From: Luzula sylvatica
Taxonomy: Eukaryota; Streptophyta; Magnoliopsida; Poales; Juncaceae
Reading direction: 5' to 3'
Length of the DNA stretch: 64,000 nt
Assembly: GCA_946800325.1 (NCBI GenBank)
Contig: OX326959.1
Span: forward strand, 37,376,908 to 37,440,907
Of the stretch, positions 39,401 to 51,935 are shown piece after piece. Under the pieces are notes generated by a model. The model saw nothing but the letters and a program-made list of their open reading frames with translations, was not told the origin of the DNA and ran no database searches. The number at the start of each line of letters is the position of its first letter. The first letter of the stretch is position 1. Position numbers and translations under genes: made by a program.

Positions 39401-40460
39401 TGTTAGACATCAGTTTTTTGCATTTTTTGGAAAATTTTGAAAAAATTGAAATTTGTGTGTCTTAGTCTTCAATTACGGAGTATTTTGAGTATGACATGAA
39501 AATTGAACTTTTTTCTAGTGTTGCACTTCAATTTTAACATTCTTTTAAAAAATATGTTCATTGAATTTTTTTAAGGTGTTAGACTTAATTTTTTGAATTT
39601 TTGAGATTTTAAAAAAAAATTGAAATTTGTGTGTGTAAGTCTTCAATTACGAAGAATTTTGAGTATGACATGAAAATTGAGTATTTTGCTTATGTTACAC
39701 TTCAATTTTAACATTCTTTTAAAAAATAACTTCATTGAATTTTTTGAAGGTGTTAGACTTCAGTTTTTTGCATTTTTAAGAAAATTTTGAAAAAAATTGA
39801 AATTTGTGTGTGTTAGTCTTCAATTTCGGAGTATTTTGAGTATGGCATGAAAATTGAGGGTTTTTCTTGTGTTACACTTCAATTGTAACATTCTTTTAAA
39901 AAATATCTTCATTGAATTTTTTGAAGGTGTTAGACTTCAGTTTTTTGCATTTTTAAGAAATTTTTGAAAAAATTGAAATTTGTGTGTGTTAGTCTTCAAT
40001 TACGAAGTATTTGAGTATGACATGAAAATTGAGTATTTTGCTTATATTACACTTCTATTTTTACATTTTTTAAAAAAATAGCTTCATTGAATTTTTTGAT
40101 GGTGTTAGACTTCATTTTTTGCATTTTTGACAGTTTTGGAAAAAACTGAAATTTGTGTGTGTTAGTCTTCAATTACGGAGTATTTTGAGAATGACATGAA
40201 AATTTAGTTTTTTTCATGTGTTACACTTCAATTTTAACATTCTTTTCAAAAATATCTTCATGGAATTTTTTGATGGTGTACTTCATTTTTTTTGCATTTT
40301 TGAGAGTTTTGGAAAAAATTGAAATTTGTGTGTGTTCGTCTTCCATTACGGAGTATTTTTAGTAAGACATGAAAATTGAGTATTTTGCTTATGTACACTT
40401 CAATTTTTACATTTTTATAAAAATATCTTCATGGAATTTTTTGAAGGTGTTACACATCAG
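36480..40460. repeat. 15-monomer-spaced block duplication (~2.6 kb offset)
   Basis: About 36,480-37,845 matches 39,076-40,459. Shared rare variants: GTGTGTCTTCGTCTTCC, GAGTATATTTCTTATG, GACTTCGTTTTTTGAATTT, GCGTGTGATAGTC, TACGGTGTATTTTGAG, TTCAATTTCGGAG. The offset is 2,596 before and 2,614 after an 18-bp deletion in copy 1 near 37,190. The interval 37,846-39,075 holds other family 1 monomers. Confidence 0.87.
37168..37213. other. 18-bp deletion in a C subunit
   Basis: Reads CTAAGAAAATTTGTGTGTG, missing the A-tract and TTGAAATT part of subunit C that the paired copy at about 39,775-39,812 keeps. The spacing of the preceding CGA (37,054) to the next CGG (37,213) is 159 against 177 in the pair. 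This monomer has lost the left arm of the boundary dyad. Confidence 0.8.
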
Positions 40461-40513
40461 TTTATTTTGAGTATGACATGAAAATTTTGTATTTTGCTTA
40501 TGCTACACTTCAA
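40449..40513. other. 64-bp deletion fusing subunit C to subunit A
   Basis: GTTACACATCAGTTT, the start of a C subunit, runs directly into ATTTTGAGTATGACATG, the middle of an A subunit. The conserved GTGTGTTAGTCTTC box and ATTACGG are lost. The flanking CGG landmarks are at 40,349 and 40,633, 284 bp apart, which is two monomers less 64 bp. Confidence 0.85.
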
Positions 40514-41689
40514 TTTTAACATTCTTTTCAAAAATATCTTCATTGAATTTATTGCTGGTGTTAGACTTCATTTTTTGCATTTTAAAGAAAATATTGAAAA
40601 AAATGAAATTTGTGTGTGTTAGTCTTCAATTACGGAGCATTTTGAGTATGACATGAAAATTAAGTATTTTGCTTATGTTACACTTCAATTTTAATATTCT
40701 TTTAAAACATAACTTCATTGAATTTTTTTAAGGTTTTAGACTTCAGTTTTTTGCATTTTTAAGAAATTTTTCAAAAAAATTGAAATTTGTGTGTGTTAGT
40801 CTTCAATTACGGAGTATTTGAGTATGACATGAAAATTGAGTATTTTGCTTATGTTACACTTCAATTTTTACATTGTTTTAAAAAATATCTTCATTGAATT
40901 TATTGAAGGTGTTAGACTTCATTTTTTGCATTTTTAAGAAATTTTTGAAAAATTGAAATTTGCGTGTGTTAGTCTTCGATTACGGAGTATTTTGAGCAAG
41001 ACATGAAAATTTAGTTTTTTTCATGTGTTACACTTCAATTTTAACATTCTTTTAAAAAATATCTTCATTGAATTTATTGATGGTGTTAGACTTCATTTTT
41101 TGCATTTTTAAGAACATTTCGAAAAAAATGAAATTTGTGTGTGTTAGTCTTTAATTACGGAGCATTTTGAGTATGACACGAAAATTAAGTATTTTGCTTG
41201 TGTTACACTTCAATTTTAACAATCTTTTAAAAAATATCTTGATGGAATTTATTGAAGGTGTTAAACTTCATGTTTTGCATTTTTAAGAAATGTTTGAAAA
41301 AATTGAAATTTGCGTGTGTTAGTCTTCAATTACGGAGTATTTTTAGTAAGACATGAAAATTGAGTATTTTGCTTATGTACACTTAAATTTTTACATTTTT
41401 AAAAAAATATCTTCGTTGAATTTTTTGAATGTGTTAGACATCAGTTTTTTGCATTTTTAAAAAATTATTGAAAAAATTGAAATTTGTGTTTGTTAGTCTT
41501 CAATTGCGGTGTATTTTCAGTATGACATGAAAGTTTAGTCTTTTTCTTGTGTTACACTTCAATTTTAACATTCTTTTGAAAAATATCTTCGTTGAATTTA
41601 TTGATGGTGTTAGACTTCATTTTTTGCATTTTTGTGAATTTTGGAAAAAATTGAAATTTATGTGTTTTAGTGTTCAATTACGGAGTATT
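40514..41689. repeat. Family 1 monomers, no clear HOR
   Basis: Ordinary but diverged monomers with types CGGAGCATTTTGAGTATG (40,630s and 41,160s) and GAAATTTGCGTGTGTTAG. The CGGAGCATT type repeats about 526 bp apart (three monomers). Nothing else seen. Confidence 0.8.
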
Positions 41690-43603
41690 TTTAGTAAGAA
41701 ATGAAAATTGAGTATTTTCCTTATGTTACACTTCAATTTTTACATTTTTCAAAAAATATCTTCATGGAATTTTTTGAAGGTGTTAGACATCAGTTTTATG
41801 CGTTTTTATGAAATTTTTGAAATAATTGAAATTTGTGTGTGTTAGTCTTCGATTACGGAGTATTTTGAGTATGACATGAAAATTGAGTATTTTGCTTATG
41901 TTACACTTCAATTTTGACATTGTTTTAAAAAATATCTTCATTGAATTTATTGAAGGTGTTAGACTTCATTTTTTGAATTTTTAAGAAATTTTTGAAAAAA
42001 TTGAAATTTTCGTGTGTTAGTCTTCAATTACGGGGTATTTTGAGCAAGACATGAAAATTTACTATTTTGCTTATGTTACACTTCAATTTTTACATTTTTA
42101 ACAAAATATCTTCGTTGAATTTTTTTGAAGGTGTTAGACATCAGTTTTTTGCATTTTTTAGAAATTTTTGAAAAAATTGAAATTTGTGGGTGTTCGTCTT
42201 CAATTACGGAGTATTTTGAGTATGACATGAAAATTGTGCTTTTTTCTTGTGTTACACTTCAATTGTAACATTCTTTTAAAAAATATCTTCGTTGAATTAT
42301 TTTGAAGGTGTTAGACCTCAGTTTTTTGCATTTTTTAGAAATTTTTGAAAAAATTGAAATTTGTGGGTGTTCGTCTTCAATAACGGAGTATTTTGAGTAT
42401 GGCATGAAAATTGAGGGTTTTTCTTGTGTTACACTTTAATTGTAACATTCTTTTAAAAAATATCTTCATTGAATTTTTTGAAGGTGTTAGACTTCAATTT
42501 TTTGCATTTTTAAGAAATGTTTGAAAAAATTGAAATTTGTGTGTGTTAGTCTTCAATTACGGAGTATTTGAGTATGACATGAAAATTGAGTATTTTGCTT
42601 ATGGTACACTTCAATTTTTATATTTTAAAAAAATATATCTTCATTGAATTTTTTAAAGGTGTTAGACTTCAGTTTTTTGAATTTTTAAGAAATTTTTGAA
42701 AAAATTGAAATTTGTGTGTGTTAGTCTTCAATTACGGAGTATTTTGAGTATGACATGAAAATTGAGTATTTTGCTTATGTTACACTTCAATTTTAACATT
42801 CTTTTAAAAAATAACTTCATTGAATTTTTTGAAGGTCACTTCAGATTTTTGCATTTATAAGAAAATTTTGAAAAAATTGAAATTTGTGTGTGTTTGTCTT
42901 CAATTACAGAGTATTTTGAGTACGACATGAAAATTGAGTATTTTGCTTATTTTACACATCAATTTTAACATTCTTTTAAAAAATATCTTCATTGAATTTG
43001 TTGAAGGTGTTAGACTTCATTTTTTGCATTTTTTAGAAATTTTTTAAAAAATTGAAATTTGCGTGTGTTAGTCTTGAATTACGGAGTATTTTTAGTAAGA
43101 CATGAAAATTGAGTATTTTGCTTATGTTACACTTCAATTTTTACATTTTTCAAAAAATATCTTCATGGAATTTTTTGAAGGTGTTACACATCAGTTTTAT
43201 GCGTTTTTATGAAATTTTTGAAAAAATTGAAATTTGTGTGTGTTAGTCTTCGATTACGGAGTATTTTGAGTATGACATGAAAATTGAGTATTTTGCTTAT
43301 GTTACACTTCAATTTTGACATTGTTTTAAAAAATATCTTCATTGAATTTATTGAAGGTGACTTCATTTTTTGAATTTTTAAGAAATTTTTGAAAAAATTG
43401 AAATTTGCGTGTGTTAGTCTTCAATTACGGGGTATTTTGAGCAAGACATGAAAATTTACTATTTTGCTTATGTTACACTTCAATTTTTACATTTTTAAAA
43501 AAATATCTTCGTTGAATTTTTTTGAAGGTGTTAGACATCAGTTTTTTGCATTTTTTAGAAATTTTTCAAAAAATTTAAATTTGTGGGTGTTCGTCTTCAA
43601 TTA
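41690..43603. repeat. 8-monomer HOR pair (~1,401-bp offset)
   Basis: About 41,690-42,210 matches 43,090-43,603. Shared variants: CAGTTTTATGCGTTTTTATG (41,801 and 43,202), TAGTCTTCGATTACGG, TTCAATTTTGACATTG, TACGGGGTATTTTGAGC, GAAATTTGTGGGTGTTCG. The second copy has the 4-bp shortened C start AAGGTGACTTC near 43,357. Confidence 0.82.
42703..42733. repeat. Monomer-boundary dyad, family 1 form (example)
   Basis: AATTGAA (42,703-42,709) and TTCAATT (42,727-42,733) are perfect 7-bp inverted arms around a 17-nt loop that contains GTGTGTGTTAGTC. The arms span the end of subunit C and the start of the next subunit A. Present in most family 1 monomers; some carry AATAGAA on the left or TTCCATT on the right, which breaks one pair. 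Confidence 0.85.
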
Positions 43604-46127
43604 CGGTGTATTTTGAGAATGACACGAAAATTGAGGGTTTTTCTTGTGTTACACTTCAATTTTAACATTCTTTTATAAAATATCATCATTGAATTTTTTG
43701 GAGGTGTTAGACTTTAGTGTTTTGCATTTTTAACAAATTTTTGAAAAAATTGAAATTTGTGTGTGTTAGTCTTCAATTACGGAGTATTTGAGTATGACAT
43801 GAAAATTGAGTATTTTGCTTATGTTACACTTCGATTTTTATATTTTTTTAAAAAATATCTTCATTGAATTTTTTGAAGGTGTTAGACTTCAGTTTTTTGC
43901 ATTTTTAAGAAAATTTTGAAAAAATAGAAATTTGGGTGTGTTAGTCTTCAATTACGGAGTATTTTTAGTATGACATGAAAATTGAGATTTTTTCTTGTGT
44001 TACACTTAAATTTTAACATTCTTATAAAAAATATCTTCATTGAATTTATTGAAGGTGTTAGACTTCATTTGCATTTGAAAGAAATTTTTGAAAAAATTGA
44101 AATATGCGTGTGTTAGTCTTCAATTACGGAGTATTTTGAGTAAGACATGAAAATTGAGTATATGGCTTATGTCACACTTCAATTTTTACATTTTTAAAAA
44201 AATATCTTCATTGACTTTTTTGAAGGTGTTAGACATCAGTTTTTTGCATTTTTAAGAAATTTTTCAAAAAATTTAAATTTGTGTCTGTTAGTCTTCAATT
44301 ACGGAGTATTTTGAGTATGACATGAAAATTGAGTATTTTCTTGTGTTACACTTCAATTTTAACATTCTTTTAAAAAATATGTTCATTGAATATTTTGAAG
44401 GTGTTAGACTTCATTTTTTGCATTTTTGAGAAATGTTTGAAAAAATTAAAATTTGTGTGCGTTTGTCTTCAATTGCGGAGTATTTTGAGTATGACATGAA
44501 AATTGAGTATTTTCTTGTGTTACACTTCAATTTTAACATTCTTTTTAAAAATATATTCATTGAATATTTTCACGGTGTTAGACTTCATTTTTTGCATTTT
44601 TGAGAAATTTTTGAAAAATTTAAATTTGTGGGTATTAGTCTTCAATTACGGAGTATTTTGAGTATGACATGAAAATAGAGTTTTTTTCTTGTGTTGCACT
44701 TCAATTTTAACATTCTTTTAAAAAATATGTTCATTGAATTTTTTGAAGATGTTAGACTTCATTTTTTGCATTTTTGAGAAATTTATGAAAAAATTGAAAT
44801 TTTTTTGTGTTAATCTTCAATTACGGAGTATTTGAGTATGACATGAAAATTGAGTATTTTGCTTATGTCACAATTCTATTTTTACATTTTATTTAAAAAT
44901 ATCTTCATTGAATTTTTTGAAGGTGTTATACTTCAGTTTTTTCCATTTTTAAGAAAATTTTGAAAAAATTGAAATTTGTGTGTTTTAGTCTTCAATTACG
45001 GAGTATTTTGAGTATGAAAGGGAAATTGAGTTTTTTTTCTTGTGTTACACTTCAATTTTAACATTCATTTAAAAAATATCTTCATGGAATTTTTTGAAGG
45101 TGTTAGACTTCAGTTTTTTGCATTTTTAAGAAAATTTTGAAAAAATTGAAATTTGTGTGTGTTAATCTTCAATTATGGAGTATTTTGAGTATGACACGAA
45201 AATTGAGGGTTTTCATGTGCTACACTTCAATTTGAACATTCTTTTATATAATATCTTCATTGAATTTTTTGAAGGTGTTAGACTTCAGTTTTTTGCATTT
45301 TTAAAAAAATTTTGAAAAAATTGAAATTTGTGTGTGTTAGTCTTCAATTACGGTGTATTTTGAGAATAACACGAAAATTGAGGGTTTTTCTTGTGTTACA
45401 CTTCAATTTTAACATTCTTTTAAAAAATATCATCATTGAATTTTTTGGAGGTGTTAGACTTTAGTTTTTAGCATTTTTAACAAATTTTTGAAAAAATTGA
45501 AATTTGTGTGTGTTAGTCTTCAATTACGGAGTATTTGAGTATGACATGAAAATTGAGTATTTTGCTTATGTTACATTTCGATTTTTATATTTTTTTAAAA
45601 AATATCTTCATTGAATTTTTTGAAGGTGTTAGACTTCAGTTTTTTGCATTTTTAAGAAAATTTTGAAAAAATAGAAATTTGTGTGTGTTAGTCTTCAATT
45701 ACGGAGTATTTTTTGTATGACATGAAAATTGAGTTTTTTTCTTGTGTTACACTTAAATTTTAACATTCTTATAAAAAATATCTTCATTGAATTTATTGAA
45801 GGTGTTAGACTTCATTTGCATTTTTAAGAAATTTTTGAAAAAATTGAAATTTGCGTGTGTTAGTCTTCAATTACGGAGTATTTTGAGTAAGACATGAAAA
45901 TTGAGTATATGGCTTATGTCACACTTCAATTTTTACATTTTTTAAAAAATACCTTCATTGACTTTTTTGAAGGTGTTAGACATCAGTTTTTTGCATTTTT
46001 AAGAAATTTTTCAAAAAATTTGAATTTGTGTGTGTTAGTCTTCAATTACGGAGTATTTTGAGTATGACGTGAAAATTGAGTATTTTCTTGTGTTACACTT
46101 CCATTTTAACATTCTTTTAAAAAATAT
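43604..46127. repeat. 10-monomer HOR pair (1,747-bp offset)
   Basis: About 43,604-44,380 matches 45,351-46,127. Shared variants: CGGTGTATTTTGAGAAT, TTTTTGGAGGTGTTAGACTT, TTTAACAAATTTTTG, TTTCGATTTTTATATTTT, GACTTCATTTGCATTT (loss of TTTTT), GAGTATATGGCTTATGTC and GAGTATTTTCTTGTG. Copies differ at scattered sites. Confidence 0.84.
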
Positions 46128-47757
46128 CTTCATTGAATTTTTTGAAGTTGTTAGACTTCAGTTTTTTGGATTTTTAAGAAATTTTTGAAAAAATTGAAAG
46201 TTATGTGTGTTCGTCTTTAATTACGGAGTATTTGAGTATGACATGAAAATTGAGTATATTGCTTATGTTACACTTCAATTTTAACATTATTTTAAAAAAT
46301 ATCTTCAATGAATTTTTTGAAGGTGTTAGACCTCAGTTTTTTGCATTTTTAAGAAATTTTTGAAAAAATTTAAATTTATTGTGTGTTAGTCTTCAATTAC
46401 GGAGTATTTGAGTATGACATGAAAATTTAGTATTTTGCTTATGTTACACTTCGATTTTTACATTTTATTTAAAAATATCTTCATTGAATTTTTTGAAGGT
46501 ACTTCAGTTTTTTCCATTTTTAGGAAAATTTTGAAAAAATTGAAATTTTTGAGTGTTAGTTTTCAATTACGGAGTATTTTGAGTATCATATGAAAATTGA
46601 GTTTTTTTTTCTTGTGTTACACTTCAATTTTAACATTCTTTTAAAAAATATCTTCATTAAATTTTTTGAAGGTGTTAGACATCAGTTTTTTGTATTTTTA
46701 TGAAATTTTTGAAAAAATTGAAATATGTGTGTGTTAGTCTTCGATTACGGAGTATTTTGAGTATGATATGTAAATTGAGATTTTTTCATTTGTTACTCTT
46801 CAATTTTAACATTCTGTTAAAATATATGTTCATTGAATATTTTGGAGCTGTTAGAGTTCATTTTTTGCATTTTTGAGAAACTTTTGAAAAAATTGAAATT
46901 TCCATGTGTTAGTCTTCAATTATGGAGTATTTTGAGTATGACATGAAAATTGAGTTTTTTTCTTTTGTTACACTTCAATTTTAACATTCTTTTGAAAAAT
47001 ATGTTCACTGAATTTTTTGAAGGTGTTAGACTTCATGTTTTGCATTTTTGAGAAATTTTTGAAAAAATTGAAATTTGTGTGTGTTTGTCTTCAATTGCGG
47101 AGTATTTTGAGTATGACATGAAAATTGAGTATTTTGCTTATGTTACATTTTAATATTAACATTCTTTTAAAAAATAACTTCATTCAATTTTTTGAAGGTG
47201 TTAGACTTCAGTTTTTTGAATTTTTAAGAAAATTTTGAAATAATTGAAATTTGTGTGTGTTAGTCTTCAATTACGGAGTATTTTGAGTATGACATGAAAA
47301 TTGAGGGTTTTTCTTGTGTTACACTTCAATTTTAACATTCTTTTAAAAAATATCTTCATTGAATTTTCCGAAGGTGTTAGACTTCAATTTTTTGCATTTT
47401 TAAGAAATTTTTGAAAAAATTGAAATTTATGTTTGTTCGTCTTCAATTACGGAGTATTTGAGTATGACTTGAAAATTGAGTATTTTGCTTATGTTACACT
47501 TCTCTTGTTACATTTTTAAAAAAAATATCTTCATTGAATTTTTTGAATGTGTTAGACTTCAGTTTTTTGCATTTTAAAGAAAATTTTGAAAAAATTGAAA
47601 TTTGTCTGTGTTAGTCATCAATTACTGGGTATTTTGAGTATGACATGAAAATTGAGTTTTTTTCTTGTGTTACACTTCAATTTTAATATTCTTTTAAGAA
47701 ATATCTTCATTGAATTTTTAGAAGGTGTTAGACATCATTTTTTGCATTTTTAAGAAA

Positions 47758-47855
47758 TTTTTGAAAAAATTGAATTTGGTGTGTGTTAGTCTTCAATTAC
47801 GGAGTATTTTTGAAAAAATTGAAATTTGTGTGTGTTAGTCTTCAATTACGGAGTA
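47758..47855 (+). repeat. 49-bp local tandem duplication inside a monomer
   Basis: Two 49-bp units (47,758-47,806 and 47,807-47,855), each TTTTTGAAAAAATTGAA through TTAGTCTTCAATTACGGAG. The CGG landmarks are only 49 bp apart (47,800 and 47,849). The join is A subunit GGAGTATTTT to C subunit TTTTTGAAAAAATTG, at a run of T. It doubles the boundary dyad and conserved box. Confidence 0.9.
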
Positions 47856-50520
47856 TTTTTAGTATGACATGAAAATTGAGTTTTTTCTTGTGTTACACTT
47901 AAATTTTAACATTCTTTTAAATAATAACTTCATTGAATTTATTGAAGGTGTTAGACTTCATTTTTTGCTTTTTTAAGAAATTTTTGAAAAAATTGAAATT
48001 TAAGTGTGTTAGTCTTCAATTGCGGAGTATTTTGAGTAAGACGTGAAAATGGAGTATTTTGCTTAAGTAACACTTCTCTTTTTATATTTTTAAAAAAAAT
48101 ATCTGCATTGAATTTTTTGAAGGTGTTAGACTTCAGTTTTTTCAATTTTTAAGAAAAGTTTGAAAAAATTGAAATATGTGTGTGTTAGTCTTCAATTACG
48201 GAGTATTTTGAGTATGACATGGAAATTGAGTTTGTTTCTTGAGTTGCACTTCAATTTTAAAATTCTTTTAAAAAATATCTTCATTGAATTTTTTGAAGGT
48301 GTTAGACTTCAGTTTTTTGCATTTTTAAGAAATTTTTGAAAAAATTGAAATTTATGTTTGTTAGTCTTCAATTACGGAGTATTTGAGTATCACATGAAAA
48401 TTGAGTATTTTGCTTAAGTTACACTTCAATATTAAAATTCTTTTAAAAAATAACTTCATTGAATTTTTTGAAGGTGTTAGACATCAGTTTTTTGCATTTT
48501 GAAGAATATTTTGAAAAAATTGAAATTTGAGTGTGTTAGTCTTCAATTACGGAGTATTTTGAGTATGACATGAAAATTGAGGGTTTTTCTTGTGTTATAC
48601 ATCAATTTTAACATTCTTTTAAAAAATATATTCATTGAATTTTTTGAAGGTGTTAGACTTCAGTTTTTTTGCATTTTTAAGAAATTTTTTAAAAAATTGA
48701 AATTTATGTGTGTTTGTCTTCAATTACGGAGTATTTGAGTATGACATGAAAATTGAGTATTTTTCTTATGTTACACTTCTCTTTTTTCATTTTTTTAAAA
48801 AATATCTTCATTGAATTTTTTGAAGGTGTTAGACTTCAGTTTTTTGCATTTTTAAGAAAATTTTGAAAAAATTGAAATTTGTGTGTGTTAGTCTTCAATT
48901 ACGGATTATTTTGGGTATGACATGAAAATCGAGTTTTTTTCTTGTGTTACACTTCAATTTTAATATTCTTTTAAGAAATATCTTCATTGAATTTTTAGAA
49001 GGTGTTAGACATCATTTTTTGCATTTTTAAGAAATTTTTGAAAAAATTGAATTTTGTGTGTGTTAGTCTTCAATTACGGAGTATTTTGGCTGTGACATGA
49101 AAATTGAGGCTTTTTCTTGTGTTACACTTAAATTTTAACATTCGTTTAAAAAATATCTTCATTGAATTTATTGAAGGTGATAGACTTCATTTTTTGTATT
49201 TTTATGAAATGTCTGAAAAAATTGATATTTGCGTGTGTTAGTCTTCAATTACGGAGTATTTTGAGTATGACATGAAAATCGAGTTTTTTTCTTGTGTTAC
49301 ACTTAAATTTTAACATTATTTTAAAAAATATCTTCATTGGATTTATTGAAGGTGTTAGTCTTCATTTTTTGTATTTTTATGAAATTTTAAAAAAAAATTT
49401 TAATTTGCGTGTGTTAGTCTTCAATTACGGAGTATTTTGATTAAGACATGAAAATTGAGTATTTTGCTTATGTCACACTTCAATTTTTACATTTTTTAAA
49501 AAATACCTTCATTGACTTTTTTGAAGGTGTTAGACATCAGTTTTTTGCATTTTTAAGAAATATTTCAAAACATTTAAATTTGTGTGTGTTAGTCTTCAAT
49601 TACGGAGTATTTTGAGTATGACATGAAAATTGGGGGTTTTTCTGGTGTTACACTTCAATTTTAACATTCTTTTAAAAAATATCTTCATTGAATTTTTTGA
49701 AGGTGTTCTAATTCAGTTTTTTGCATTTTTAAGAAATTTTTAAAAAAATTAAAATTTATGTGTGTTATTCTTCAATTACGGAGTATTTTGAGTATGACAT
49801 GAAAATTGAGTATTTTGCTTATGTTACACTTCAGTATTAACATTCTTTTAAAAAATAACTTCATTGAATTTTTTTTAAGGTGTTAGACTTCAATTTTTTG
49901 CATTTTTAAGAAATTTTAGAAAAAATTGAAATTTATTTGTGTTAGTCTTCAATTACGGAGTATTTGAGTATGACATGAAAATTGAGTATTTTGCTTATGT
50001 TACAATTCTATTTTTTTATTTTTTAAAAAAATATCTTCCTTGAATTTTTTGAAGGTGTTAGACTTCAGTTTTTTGAATTTTTAAGAAAATTTTAAAAAAT
50101 TTAAATTTGTGTGTGTTAGTCTTCAATTACAGAGTATTTTGACTATGACTTGAAAATTGAGGGTTTTTCTTTTGTTACACTTCAATTTTAACATTCTTTT
50201 AAAAAATATCTTCATTGAATTTTTTGAAGATGTTAGACTTCATTTTTTGCATTTTTGAGGAATGTTTGAAAAAATTGAAATTTGTGTGCGTTAGTCTTCA
50301 ATTGCGGAGTATTTTGAGTATGACATGAAAATTGAGTATTTTACTTATGTTACACTTCAATATTGACATTCTTTTAAAAAATAACTTCATTGAATTTTTT
50401 GAAGGTGTTAGACTTCATTTTTTGCATTTTTAAGAAAATTTTGAAAAAATTGAAATTTGCGTGTGTTAATCTTCAAGTACGGAGTATTTTCAGTATGACA
50501 TGAAAATTGAGTTTTTTTCT

Positions 50521-51572
50521 TATGTTACACTTCTCTTTTTTCATTTTTTTAAAAAATATCTTCATTGAATTTTTTGAAGGTGTTAGACTTCAGTTTTTTG
50601 CATTTTTAAGAAAATTTTGAAAAAATTGAAATTTGTGTGTGTTAGTCTTCAATTACGGAGTATTTTGGGTATGACATGAAAATTGAGGGTTTTTCTTGTG
50701 TTACACTTCAATTTTAACATTCTTTTAAAAAATATATTCATTGAATTTTTTGAAGGTGTTAGACTTCAGATTTTTGCATTTTTAAGAAATTTTTGAAAAA
50801 ATTGAAATTTATGTGTTAACCTCTTCAATTACGGAGTATTTGAGTATGACATGAAAATTGAGTATTTTTCTTATGTTACACTTCTCTTTTTACATTTAAA
50901 AAAAATATATCTTCATTGAATTTTTTGAAGGTGTTAGAATTCAGTTTTTTGCATTTTTATGAAATTTTTTAAAAAATTGAAATTTATGTGTGTTTGTCTT
51001 CAATTACGGAGTATTTGAGTATGACATGAAAATTGAGTATTTTTCTTATGTTACACTTCTCTTTTTTCATTTTTTTAAAAAATATCTTCATTGAATTTTT
51101 TGAAGGTGTTAGACTTCAGTTTTTTGCATTTTTAAGAAAATTTTGAAAAAATTGAAATTTGTGTGTGTTAGTCTTCAATTACGGAGTATTTTGGGTATGA
51201 CATGAAAATTGAGGGTTTTTCTTGTGTTACACTTCAATTTTAACATTCTTTTAAAAAATATATTAATTGAATTTTTTGAAGGTGTTAGACTTCAGATTTT
51301 TGCATTTTTAAGAAATTTTTGAAAAAATTGAAATTTATGTGTTAACGTCTTCAATTACGGAGTATTTGAGTATGACATGAAAATTGAGTATTTTTCTTAT
51401 GTTACACTTCTCTTTTTACATTTAAAAAAAAATATCTTCATTGAATTTTTTGAAGGTGTTAGACTTCAGTTTTTTGCATGTTTAAGAAAATTTTTAAAAA
51501 ATTGAAATTTATGTGTGTTAGTCTTCAATTACGGAGTATTTGAGTTTGAAATGAAAATTGAGTATTTTTCTT
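50521..51572. repeat. 3-monomer HOR pair (526-bp offset)
   Basis: 50,521-51,046 and 51,047-51,572 align at 526 bp. Shared rare variants: ACACTTCTCTTTTTTCATT, GGAGTATTTTGGGTATGAC (50,661 and 51,187), GACTTCAGATTTTTGC and GAAATTTATGTGTTAAC. The pair differs at a few sites, for example AACCTCTTC against AACGTCTTC. Confidence 0.87.
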
Positions 51573-51867
51573 ATGTTACACTTCTCTTTTTACATTTTTT
51601 AAAAAAATATCTTCATTGAATTTTTTGAAGGTGTTAGACTTCAGTATTTTGCATTTTTTAGAAAATTTTGAAAAAATTGAAATTTGTGTTCGTTAGTCTT
51701 CAATTGCGGAGTATTTTGAGTATGACATGAAAATTGCGTATTTTGCTTATGTTACACTTCAATATTAACATTCTTTTAAAAAATAACATCATTCAATTTT
51801 TTGAAGGTGTTAGACTTCAGTATTTTGCATTTATAAGAAAATTTTGAAAAAATTGAAATTTGTGTGT

Positions 51868-51935
51868 GTTAGTCTTCAATTACGGAGTATTTTGAGTATG
51901 ACATGAAAATTACGGAGTATTTTTTTTAAAAAATA
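51868..51935 (+). other. Rearranged monomer with a repeated CGGAG block
   Basis: Subunit A starts at 51,868, reaches CATGAAAAT (51,910), then repeats TACGGAGTATTTT (51,911-51,923) and jumps into the A-tract of subunit B (TTTAAAAAATATCTTCG). CGG occurs at 51,883 and 51,913; the next monomer's CGG is at 52,033, so the net loss is about 24 bp. The start of B (GTTACACTTCAA) is lost. Confidence 0.82.
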
